Shown in pieces: positions 15,086 through 22,065 of a stretch of DNA of 64,000 nt. The DNA lies in the NCBI RefSeq assembly GCF_003438075.1, contig NZ_QSTA01000010.1:1-64000 (forward strand), written 5' to 3'. How positions within the stretch are numbered: position 1 is the first letter of the stretch; each line of letters starts with the position of its first letter. The translations under genes were made by a program, and so were the position numbers. The DNA is from Eubacterium sp. OM08-24. Lineage in GTDB: Bacteria > Bacillota > Clostridia > Oscillospirales > Acutalibacteraceae. The notes beneath the pieces were generated by a model, which saw only the letters and a list, made by a program, of their open reading frames with translations, had not been told where the DNA came from and ran no database searches.

Positions 15086-15126
15086 ATTATAAGCAAAAGG
15101 TAAACCATTTTCTGTGATATCATCAC
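15086..15126 (-). promoter_or_regulatory. Promoter with Crp-type operator, site 3 (short-chain dehydrogenase)
   Basis: The palindrome GTGATATCATCAC is at 15114-15126, in the wider TGTGATATCATCACA. TATAAT on the minus strand is at 15091-15086, with a predicted start near 15079 and 26 nt of leader. The palindrome centre is 41 bp upstream of the start. The -35 (CAGAAA) is weak. Confidence 0.78.
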
Positions 15127-15140
15127 AAACTATCGCAATA

Positions 15141-15174
15141 AAAAACCCTGTTGCTCACACGCACCAGGGTTTTT
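15141..15174 (-). terminator. Terminator after rubredoxin
   Basis: AAAAACCCTG (15141-15150) pairs with CAGGGTTTTT (15165-15174) around a 14-nt loop, flanked by A and T tracts on both strands. It separates the PerR-rubrerythrin-rubredoxin group from the dehydrogenase promoter. Confidence 0.85.
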
Positions 15175-15206
15175 GTTTATTTATCCGTATTTAAATAATC
15201 AGAATT

Positions 15207-15365
15207 TTATTCAACTTCTGAAAACTGATCTTTTCCAACATTACATAATGGGCATTCAAAATCTTCTGGAACGTCCTCCCACTTTGTTCCTGGTGCAATA
15301 CCACCTTCAGGATAACCTTCCTCTTCATCATATTCCCATCCGCAAACGTCACATACATATTTCAT
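15207..15365 (-). CDS. Rubredoxin
   Basis: The protein has 52 residues, starting at the ATG at 15365 after AAGGAGG. CDVCGWEYDEEEGYPEGGIAPGTKWEDVPEDF, then CPLCNVGK, gives the two CxxCG-type Fe(SCys)4 knuckles. It carries single electrons, here most plausibly to the superoxide reductase and rubrerythrin modules encoded just upstream in the same direction. Confidence 0.96.
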   Translation of the reverse strand: MKYVCDVCGWEYDEEEGYPEGGIAPGTKWEDVPEDFECPLCNVGKDQFSEVE

Positions 15366-15456
15366 TAGTTTGTTCCTCCTTATAAATATATTAATACACA
15401 GCATATATTACTGTTGTATTTGTGTAGTTCTGTAACCTTAATATGTATAAATGCTT

Positions 15457-15831
15457 TTAGCATTTCCATAATCCATGCAGGTTACAATATGCATATACCT
15501 CTTCTACCTGTTCACCATCGCAAAGACAAAAATCTGCTACCGGCTCCTGCCCTGGATTTAACTGTTTTCTGTATATTCCCTGATTTGTATTTAATGTAAT
15601 CCACTCAATGAAATGCTCTTCAAGCATTGGATGTTTTGTCTCTCCGACCACGACATGAACATGACTGCCTTCTATCGTATATACAGGTACATGCTTCTCG
15701 ACAGCAGCATCTGTCACTCCGGCTTTTAATTCCTGCATAGATTCTCCGCAACAAATTACAGGTACACCCTTATCCTTTACCTTTTCAACAATGTTTCCAC
15801 AATGCTTACAAATATAATACCTTACTTTCAT
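15457..15831 (-). CDS. dfx: Desulfoferrodoxin-type superoxide reductase
   Basis: The protein has 124 residues from the ATG at 15831 (GGAG ahead). The N-terminal Fe(SCys)4 domain shows YICKHCGNIV and VICCGESM. The catalytic domain shows AVEKHVPVYTIEG (Glu and His ligands), HPMLEEHFIEWI and YCNLHGLWKC with the Cys and His ligands. It reduces superoxide to peroxide without making oxygen. It follows the rubrerythrin fusion, which would then remove the peroxide. Confidence 0.95.
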   Translation of the reverse strand: MKVRYYICKHCGNIVEKVKDKGVPVICCGESMQELKAGVTDAAVEKHVPVYTIEGSHVHVVVGETKHPMLEEHFIEWITLNTNQGIYRKQLNPGQEPVADFCLCDGEQVEEVYAYCNLHGLWKC

Positions 15832-15877
15832 GCCTTTTTCTCCTTCCATGTGTAAAATTTATAATTCAATTGTCTCC

Positions 15878-17059
15878 TTAATAATTCTCTTCATGTACTT
15901 CAAAATAGCTCTGTGGATGATTACATACCGGACATACTTCAGGCGCCTTAGTTCCTACCACAATATGTCCACAGTTACGGCATTCCCATACCTTAACTTC
16001 GCTCTTTTCAAATACCTGTGAAGTTTCAATATTCTTAAGAAGTGCACGATATCTTTCCTCATGGTGCTTCTCAATCTCACCTACTGCCCTGAATTTTGCT
16101 GCAAGCTCAGGGAAACCTTCTTCCTCTGCTGTTTTAGCAAAGCCATCATACATATCTGTCCACTCGTAGTTCTCCCCTTCTGCAGCAGCAGCTAAGTTTT
16201 CTTTTGTATCACCAATTCCTGCTAATTCCTTGAACCACATCTTTGCATGTTCTTTCTCATTATCTGCAGTCTTTAAAAACAATGCTGACATCTGCTCGTA
16301 ACCTTCCTTTTTCGCTACAGAAGCAAAATATGTATACTTATTTCTTGCCTGTGATTCCCCTGCAAATGCCTCCTGTAAATTCTTCTCTGTCTGTGTTCCT
16401 GCATATTTGTTTTCTGCCATCTCTTTTACCTCCGTTTTCTTTACTACTTTTTCAAAATCTGATGCCGGGTGCTTGCACAAAGGACATATAAAGTCATCTG
16501 GTAATTCCTCTCCTACATATTCATATCCGCAAATTCTGCAACGCCATATTGTCTGACTGTCCTCTGTTTTTCCAACCTCCTGTGGCTTAGGCTTAATATT
16601 ATTCTGATAATAATCATATGTTACTGAAGGAACATTGCTTAAAACTTCCATATCGGTTATCTCACCGATAAACATCGTATGTGAACCCAAGTCCTCTGTT
16701 TTAGTAACTGTCACAGAAATGTATGCATTTGTACCTTCTGTAATATAATAAATACCATTTGTGCCCCTGGCACACTGCTCAAAGGCTTCAAACTTATTAG
16801 TATCTCTTCCTGATTGGAAGCCAAAATGTTTGAACAATTCAAATTGTGCCTTCTGACTTAAGACTGATACAGTAAATTTTCCGGTTCTTTGAATCATATC
16901 ATGCGTATAATTTGCCTTATTTACACAGATACTTAACTGGTTTGGTTCCGAAGCTGCCTGAATAGCTGTATTAATGATGCATCCGTTATCTTTTTCTGCT
17001 TCTTTAGCGGTCAATATAAACAGTCCATAACTCAACTTATACATTGCTTTCCTATCCAT
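15878..17059 (-). CDS. Flavin reductase-rubredoxin-rubrerythrin fusion
   Basis: The protein has 393 residues in four modules. Residues ~1-165 are an FMN flavin-reductase-like domain ([14 protein letters not shown]). Residues ~170-205 are rubredoxin ([27 protein letters not shown]). Residues ~215-350 are the ferritin-like di-iron domain, with the Glu ligands in [15 protein letters not shown] and NEKEHAKMW, then [12 protein letters not shown]-terminal rubredoxin knuckle ([19 protein letters not shown]) closes it. The front half resembles high-molecular-weight rubredoxin of acetogens. The chain could carry electrons from NAD(P)H through flavin and rubredoxin to the peroxide-reducing centre in one polypeptide. 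It overlaps perR by 8 nt. Confidence 0.93.
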   Translation of the reverse strand: MDRKAMYKLSYGLFILTAKEAEKDNGCIINTAIQAASEPNQLSICVNKANYTHDMIQRTGKFTVSVLSQKAQFELFKHFGFQSGRDTNKFEAFEQCARGTNGIYYITEGTNAYISVTVTKTEDLGSHTMFIGEITDMEVLSNVPSVTYDYYQNNIKPKPQEVGKTEDSQTIWRCRICGYEYVGEELPDDFICPLCKHPASDFEKVVKKTEVKEMAENKYAGTQTEKNLQEAFAGESQARNKYTYFASVAKKEGYEQMSALFLKTADNEKEHAKMWFKELAGIGDTKENLAAAAEGENYEWTDMYDGFAKTAEEEGFPELAAKFRAVGEIEKHHEERYRALLKNIETSQVFEKSEVKVWECRNCGHIVVGTKAPEVCPVCNHPQSYFEVHEENY

Positions 17060-17459
17060 GCTGTTCCTCCTTTACCTTCTCCCTGCATTTCGGGCAAATG
17101 CCTTTAAATGAAATATCATAATCCACAAATTCAATTCCATGAGTGTTATGAATTCTTTCCAGCAAATCCGGTATTTGATCCATATCCACATCAAAAATTT
17201 CACCGCACTTTATACATCTTACATGGTAATGATTTTTCAATATAAAATCAAATCGGTTCGGTCCATCCGGAACTTCAACCTTTCTTAATGCACCTTCCTC
17301 TACCAATATATCAAGATTTCTATATACAGTTCCTTTTCCAATTGTTGGATATGCTTCTTTTATAAATTCATACACTTCATTTGCCGTAACGTGTCTTCTC
17401 ATTTCGTATACTGTATTTCTTACAAGATCTTTTTGAATGGTATTTCTCCTACTTGTCAT
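17052..17459 (-). CDS. perR: PerR-type Fur-family peroxide sensor
   Basis: The protein has 135 residues. The winged helix includes [27 protein letters not shown]. Metal and zinc sites include the His of [10 protein letters not shown] and [19 protein letters not shown]. The last CxxC is in [10 protein letters not shown]. The Asp in RFDF (PerR Asp104 position) favours PerR over Fur. It heads the operon with the rubrerythrin fusion and superoxide reductase, and has a consensus promoter plus a PerR-box-like palindrome upstream. Confidence 0.9.
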   Translation of the reverse strand: MTSRRNTIQKDLVRNTVYEMRRHVTANEVYEFIKEAYPTIGKGTVYRNLDILVEEGALRKVEVPDGPNRFDFILKNHYHVRCIKCGEIFDVDMDQIPDLLERIHNTHGIEFVDYDISFKGICPKCREKVKEEQHG

Positions 17460-17493
17460 CAGTCCTCCTTGTTAGGATTTATTCTTAATAAGG

Positions 17494-17548
17494 ATTATAT
17501 ACCATCATTATTATATTGTCAACAAAATAGTAATAATTCTCATTGTTA
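17494..17548 (-). promoter_or_regulatory. perR operon promoter with PerR-box-like element
   Basis: On the minus strand TTGACA (17522-17517), a 17-bp spacer and TATAAT (17499-17494) form a consensus promoter. An AT-rich imperfect palindrome TAATAATTCTCATTGTTA (17531-17548) resembles Fur/PerR boxes and lies just upstream. Autoregulation by PerR is common in relatives and is likely here. Confidence 0.7.
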
Positions 17549-17583
17549 TATTAAAGATGCCCATGCTGAGCATCTTTAATATA
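17547..17583 (-). terminator. Hairpin between yaaA remnant and perR
   Basis: A 14-bp perfect stem, TATATTAAAGATGC (17547-17560) with GCATCTTTAATATA (17570-17583), has a 9-nt loop and lies directly after the yaaA stop. There is no long T-run, but the stem base is AT-rich. It is probably the yaaA terminator. Confidence 0.6.
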
Positions 17584-17585
17584 AA

Positions 17586-18190
17586 TCATTGTTCTATTTT
17601 TCGTTCAAAAACATATTCAGTATCTGATGATAAATCAGACCAGAATGAATAACCAAGTCTGTCGAATTTCTTAATATCCTCAGGATTTTCAATACTGTTT
17701 TCAGCCATGAACCTAACCATTTCACCATGAGCCATCTTAGCATATGTACCTTTTGTCACCAGTTTATCTCCTGATAACTCACAAAATGTAATCGTAATGT
17801 ATCTATCCTGTTGTGTCAGATATTTTTCTATACATTTAGAGTATTCTTTTGATGCCAGATTGATTATAACCCTGCTGTTATCAATCACTGAGCGGTACAA
17901 TAAATCTCCCCAGTACTCATACAGATTTTTTGTTTCTCCTATTCCGACCTTCGCCTGCATTTCCAAACGATAAGGCGTCACACCATCTCTTGGTTTTAAC
18001 ACACCACAAAATGCCGATATTATTCTCAAATGATTTTGTACATACTCGAACTGACTGTCCTCAAACACGGATTGAGCCATATATTGAAAAGCAATTCCAT
18101 CATATGATAACACAGCTGGAGTAAGAAAATGATAAAGATCCATGTTTTCAAATCTATTGAAGTTCTGTTCTGTAATTTTGTCATTGCATT
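17586..18190 (-). pseudogene. yaaA: 5'-truncated YaaA-family peroxide-stress protein
   Basis: From about 18190 the reading gives TIWKCNDKITEQNFNRFENMDLYHFLTPAVLSYDGI, then HLRIISAFCGVLKPRDGVTPYRLEMQ, the body and C-terminus of YaaA (UPF0246). YaaA lowers free iron and DNA damage during peroxide stress. The first ~45-50 residues (normally MKIIISPAKKM...) are absent. Upstream DNA belongs to another reading (MSRAELEEISEDYLEMQ and stop) and to the 39-residue gene at 18243. An ATG at 18143 could still give a 185-residue product. The break marks a recombination junction at the right end of the redox cargo. Confidence 0.75.
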
Positions 18191-18242
18191 TCCAGATAGT
18201 CTTCGCTGATTTCTTCCAACTCGGCTCTTGACATATAAATAC

Positions 18243-18362
18243 TCAAGTTGTGTCCACCTCCGACTCCACCTTGTCCGGCGGTGCAACTCCTCCGGCAAAG
18301 TTCTGTTGTATTTCCGCACTATCCAAATTGATTAGATAGCGAATTCCTTCAAGTGTTCTCAT
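18243..18362 (-). CDS. Small 39-residue protein after lexA
   Basis: The ATG at 18362 follows AGAGGA and starts MRTLEGIRYLINLDSAEI; the product ends PPDKVESEVDTT. It begins 14 nt after the lexA stop. No domain is recognised. It has good coding look and a ribosome site, so it is probably a real small SOS-operon gene. Its stop lies about 50 bp before the yaaA junction. Confidence 0.6.
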   Translation of the reverse strand: MRTLEGIRYLINLDSAEIQQNFAGGVAPPDKVESEVDTT

Positions 18363-18376
18363 TCGTCTGTCCTCTG

Positions 18377-18976
18377 TTATAGTTCTTTGATGATGTGACA
18401 AGCCACACCCTGAATGCAGCACTCATCTACAATGATGTCTTTCATCTTCTTATTTTCCGGGTGGAGAATGATTTTCTTATTCTCATCATCTCGGAAGTAG
18501 CGTTTCAATGTATTCTGATTATCCACAAGGGCAACTACTATATCGCCCTCTTTGGCTTCTACCTGCTTTTTAACAACCACAAGGTCGCCGTCATCAATCC
18601 CTGCTTCAATCATAGACTGACCGCTTGCTCTTAATATGAAGAAATCTCCTTTGCCGAAAATAGCAGTAGGAAGTGATACATATTCTTCAATATTTTCTTC
18701 CTCATACTGAGGACTGCCACAAGGAATAGAACCTACAATCGGCGTCTGTGTCTGTTCGCCACTGTACTTACGGGTCACATTGGTGCGAATCTCCTGCCCG
18801 TCATATTCAATCATATTCTTCTCAGCCATCTCTACCAAGTATTTGTATGCTGTACCTCTGGCAATGCCAACCGCTTCAGCAATCTTTGTAGTCGATGGGG
18901 ATTGTCTGTTTTGCAGGTAATAATCCTCGATATACTTTTTTATCTCGCTCATAAGTTCAGGACTCTTGCTTCTCAT
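18377..18976 (-). CDS. lexA: LexA-family repressor
   Basis: The protein has 199 residues. The N-terminal winged helix is SPSTTKIAEAVGIARGTAYKYLVEM. The self-cleavage site is in GSIPCGSPQ (Cys-Gly instead of Ala-Gly). The catalytic Ser is in RASGQSMIEAGIDDGD and the Lys in NTLKRYF. It would repress damage-inducible genes until RecA-stimulated cleavage. Unlike the S24-like protein at 6710 it is catalytically complete. It is followed by a small gene and preceded by a WYL regulator, YolD and a Y-family polymerase, so it is an element-borne SOS block. Confidence 0.92.
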   Translation of the reverse strand: MRSKSPELMSEIKKYIEDYYLQNRQSPSTTKIAEAVGIARGTAYKYLVEMAEKNMIEYDGQEIRTNVTRKYSGEQTQTPIVGSIPCGSPQYEEENIEEYVSLPTAIFGKGDFFILRASGQSMIEAGIDDGDLVVVKKQVEAKEGDIVVALVDNQNTLKRYFRDDENKKIILHPENKKMKDIIVDECCIQGVACHIIKEL

Positions 18977-18997
18977 ACCTGCACCTCACTTTCTTTT

Positions 18998-19056
18998 CTA
19001 TCGGAAGCAGTTTGATTTCGATAGTTTTATTATACCTGATACGAAAAATTTTTCAA
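18998..19056 (-). promoter_or_regulatory. lexA promoter with inverted repeat over the start site
   Basis: On the minus strand TTGAAA (19056-19051), 16 bp and TATAAT (19034-19029) predict transcription from ~19022. The inverted repeat CTATCG (18998-19003) with CGATAG (19019-19024), 15 bp apart, covers the start. It is a candidate LexA operator, different from the usual Gram-positive GAAC-N4-GTTC. Confidence 0.5.
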
Positions 19057-19070
19057 GTAGGTTTTTCACA

Positions 19071-19105
19071 AAAGAAAAGAGGTGTCGCAATTTGCTAACA
19101 CCTCT
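19071..19105 (-). terminator. Terminator of the WYL regulator gene
   Basis: AGAGGTGT (19078-19085) pairs with ACACCTCT (19098-19105). Read on the minus strand the stem is followed by TTTTCTTTT. It lies 60 bp after the WYL gene stop. Confidence 0.85.
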
Positions 19106-19165
19106 CCATTCTTTAATATTGACTTTACGCTTTATGCAGACCGTCTGCACAAATTCAAATCTGCA

Positions 19166-20149
19166 CTATTCGCTTTCCTGCATATCCTCATCAGCTTTTG
19201 CAATCATCTCTCTGTACTGTTCCTTCACACTTTCCGGTGCAAGTATCTGTACCTTGCCATTAAAGCCAAACACCCAACCAAAAAAGGTCGGACTGGCTGA
19301 TACTTCGGTCTGTACTCTGAAAGAAGTCATATCATACGCAAGGGTTGTCACATCTTCCCCGAAACGGTCAACCATTGTTTTCATCAGGCTGTTATCACAT
19401 CGTAAATCCACAAGGACTTTTTCGCCTGAAAACATAAAGAAAACTTCCTTTGTGTAATTCTCAATATCAAAATCATCAAGCATAGGAATAATATCTTTAT
19501 CCAATATCTCCGGCTTGGAAGCAATACGGTCTACCCTGAAATTGATGACCTTGCTTTTCTTCTCAGAATATCCGAGAACATAATAATAATCCCAACACCA
19601 GAGAAGTTTATACGGACTGAGTTTATAAATCTCGCCCTTATTCTTCAGAACCTTTTTCTTTAATCCGGTATAATCATAATACTGGAAAGAAATCTGTTTG
19701 CCTACATTGATGGCGTCGTTTATAGCATCAATGATATAATATATCTGCTCATTATCCGGCTTAATTCGATTGACCACATAGTTATTACGCTTCAGCTTTG
19801 CCACCTGCCCCGGACTGGTCATCGTATGTATCTTCTCAATCAGAGTTTCGCTTTTCTTCTTTGTAATGAACTTCGATGACTCTACTGCGTCTATCAGCAA
19901 TTTCAGTTCCGGCAATTCAAACTTACGACTGGCTACAAAGTATTTGCTCTGAGTAGAGTGGATAGTAACAATATCCATTCCAAACTCCTGAAGTGCTGCA
20001 ATGTCTTTCGTAACAGTAGTTCTATGTGCTGAAATCCCGTATTCATCAGCCAATATATTGATTAGCTGCGTCGTCGAAAACGGATGTTCCTCGTCCGTTC
20101 GTTCCTCTAATATTTTCTTTAAGTATAATATTCTTGGCTTTGTTTCCAT
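19166..20149 (-). CDS. WYL-domain transcription regulator
   Basis: The protein has 327 residues. The N-terminal DeoR-like helix-turn-helix is TTQLINILADEYGISAHRTTVTKDIAAL. The middle WYL domain has KLSPYKLLWCWDYYYVLGYSEKKSKVINFRVDRI. The C-terminal WCX extension is FGWVFGFNGKVQILAPESVKEQYREMI. WYL proteins sense ligands such as single-stranded DNA and often control defence or damage genes. It sits between lexA and yolD, so a role in the element's damage response is plausible. Confidence 0.9.
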   Translation of the reverse strand: METKPRILYLKKILEERTDEEHPFSTTQLINILADEYGISAHRTTVTKDIAALQEFGMDIVTIHSTQSKYFVASRKFELPELKLLIDAVESSKFITKKKSETLIEKIHTMTSPGQVAKLKRNNYVVNRIKPDNEQIYYIIDAINDAINVGKQISFQYYDYTGLKKKVLKNKGEIYKLSPYKLLWCWDYYYVLGYSEKKSKVINFRVDRIASKPEILDKDIIPMLDDFDIENYTKEVFFMFSGEKVLVDLRCDNSLMKTMVDRFGEDVTTLAYDMTSFRVQTEVSASPTFFGWVFGFNGKVQILAPESVKEQYREMIAKADEDMQESE

Positions 20150-20172
20150 TGTTTGTCCTTTCCAAGTTATTA

Positions 20173-20598
20173 CTAATATAATCCTTTGAACATTTCTCCT
20201 TGTATCTCACTGATTTGTTCAATCGGGATGACTATTTCATCCTGCATAATCAGGTTGCGTTCAAATTCATCAATCTTTTTTACCATTCCGGAATGCGTGA
20301 TATATGCTCCTCCGGCTTTTTTATCATCAGGCACAAAATAAGTGATTATCACTTCCTGTTCTGTACCAATATTATCTCTTATCATATTTAACTGGTCATT
20401 CAATTTCATAATGACCTCATCGCTCAACTCTAACCGTTCATCCGTTAACCTTGCAGTTTCCTTAATAGCTGCATCGTGTCCTGTAAGTGCCGCAAAAGGA
20501 GCAAACTGTGCTGCTCTGTCGTGAAGCGACATACGAGGATGGTTCCTTGATGTCGGATGTGGAAGATTGATTATATCATCATAAGAATGATTGTCCAT
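20173..20598 (-). CDS. YolD-like protein
   Basis: The protein has 141 residues. HPRMSLHDRAAQFAPFAALTGHDAAI is the hallmark of YolD-like proteins, which accompany UmuC-type polymerases in Gram-positives and may act in the place of UmuD. YolD is normally directly next to the polymerase gene. Here the polymerase (22066-23592) is 1.5 kb upstream, with two unrelated genes between. Confidence 0.88.
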   Translation of the reverse strand: MDNHSYDDIINLPHPTSRNHPRMSLHDRAAQFAPFAALTGHDAAIKETARLTDERLELSDEVIMKLNDQLNMIRDNIGTEQEVIITYFVPDDKKAGGAYITHSGMVKKIDEFERNLIMQDEIVIPIEQISEIQGEMFKGLY

Positions 20599-20653
20599 CT
20601 GTTACAGCACCTCCTTTACTCGGCAAACTGGATTTTGCCACTAAGCATTATAT

Positions 20654-21382
20654 TTAAACTTTCGCATCTCTGATTCTCTTAACATTTTTATTCATGAGAT
20701 GTCTACCGAAATGACGGTATGCAAATGCTTTTACTATCGACATTTCCTGATGATGCTCTGTAAGTAACTCATCTGGTGAATTATATATTCCAAAATCTTG
20801 ATTGATTCCTTCACTTTGTATATGAGTATTATTTCTTTCAAAATCAATCACTGGATTCTGAAAATCTTTTACCGCCACACCATAACCACAAAATGCACCA
20901 GAACATTGGCTATTTATTTTTTGCAGCTTATTCAAATATTTCTTATCTAAAATAAATGCTTCAAGTTCATACCATGTATCATCTAAGTACACTTCAACCC
21001 AACTATGAAAAACATTCTGCGGAGCATTTTTATAAACAATTCCTGTCATTGCTCCTTTTTGCAATTGCTTATCTATTGTAAACCCATGCACCCTACATGG
21101 TATTTTACATGCCCTAAGCAACGCCATAAATAAAGTACCTTTTGTATTACATTGACCATATCCATCACTTAAAACTTTGGATGCAGATATGCTGTCATCA
21201 ATATTGTAGCCGAATAAAATCTCATCCCTAACGTATAAATATATGGCTTTAATGCATTCAAACTGCTCCAGATTCTTCCAGCCTCTATTCTCTATTAGTG
21301 ATTGAATTCTGGAATCATTAAAATCTAGCATATGGGTTTCTTTTAATAACTCTTTCAACCTTTTCCTCCACGCAAATTTCAA
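20654..21382 (-). CDS. Transglutaminase-like domain protein
   Basis: The protein has 242 residues. The papain-like triad is visible: Cys in LSDGYGQCNTKGTLF, His in NVFHSWVEVYLDDTWYELEAFILD, and the acidic residue shortly after. Bacterial transglutaminase-like enzymes of this kind are usually proteases or amidases; the substrate is unknown. There is no signal peptide, so it should be cytoplasmic. It is inserted between yolD and its polymerase with the methyltransferase gene, 41 nt apart. Confidence 0.85.
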   Translation of the reverse strand: MKFAWRKRLKELLKETHMLDFNDSRIQSLIENRGWKNLEQFECIKAIYLYVRDEILFGYNIDDSISASKVLSDGYGQCNTKGTLFMALLRACKIPCRVHGFTIDKQLQKGAMTGIVYKNAPQNVFHSWVEVYLDDTWYELEAFILDKKYLNKLQKINSQCSGAFCGYGVAVKDFQNPVIDFERNNTHIQSEGINQDFGIYNSPDELLTEHHQEMSIVKAFAYRHFGRHLMNKNVKRIRDAKV

Positions 21383-21422
21383 TTCACATTAAATTTTTGA
21401 ATTCTACAAATTGTATATTTAT

Positions 21423-22034
21423 CTATTTTGTTGCCACAATACAAAGCCAATGCTTTTTGGCATCTGCATATGGTTTGATTTCCATAAAACCTGCTTCTTT
21501 TAAAGCGGTGACAAGTTGATCACAATTATAAATCTTCATGCCATCAATTATCTTTGTCCATTTATCGTCTGAGGCATTCATTCCGTCGCTCTCGTTACAA
21601 ATTAGGAAGGTTCCTCCGTCTTTCAGAACACGATTTACCTCAGAAAAGCATTTTTTCAATTCTGGCCAGAAGTAAACCGTCTCAAAAGCTGAGACATAAT
21701 CAAATTTTGCATCTGGAAATGGGATGGCAGATACATCTCCCTGAATGACCTTGCATTTTTCCTGTTGAATAGCGGCAGCGTTCAATTTTCGAGATTCTGA
21801 CACACTAACCTCCGAATAATCCAATCCTGTCACATGGCCATTCCTGCATTTGCTCAGCCAGACCGCAATGTTTGCACCACCTCCGCAGCCAACATCCAGC
21901 ACCTCAGCGTCCGGATTTACAGAGATATTCGAGAACCCCCATTGTGATAGCCTGGAGTGGCCGCTGTTCATCATCTTTGTCATCAATTTTCCACCGAATC
22001 CTTGTGGCTTACGAGTATTTTCAAAAAAGCTCAT
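21423..22034 (-). CDS. Class I SAM-dependent methyltransferase
   Basis: The protein has 203 residues. Motif I is EVLDVGCGGGANIAVWL, then GLDYSEVSVSESRKL, GDVSAIPFPDAKFDYVSAFETVYFW (motif IV) and NRVLKDGGTFLICNE. It is a Methyltransf_11 small-molecule type with unknown substrate. The start after AAGGAGG at 22034 is clear. It is probably co-transcribed with the transglutaminase-like gene. Confidence 0.9.
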   Translation of the reverse strand: MSFFENTRKPQGFGGKLMTKMMNSGHSRLSQWGFSNISVNPDAEVLDVGCGGGANIAVWLSKCRNGHVTGLDYSEVSVSESRKLNAAAIQQEKCKVIQGDVSAIPFPDAKFDYVSAFETVYFWPELKKCFSEVNRVLKDGGTFLICNESDGMNASDDKWTKIIDGMKIYNCDQLVTALKEAGFMEIKPYADAKKHWLCIVATK

Positions 22035-22065
22035 TGAAATATTCCTCCTTCATATTTAGATTTGT

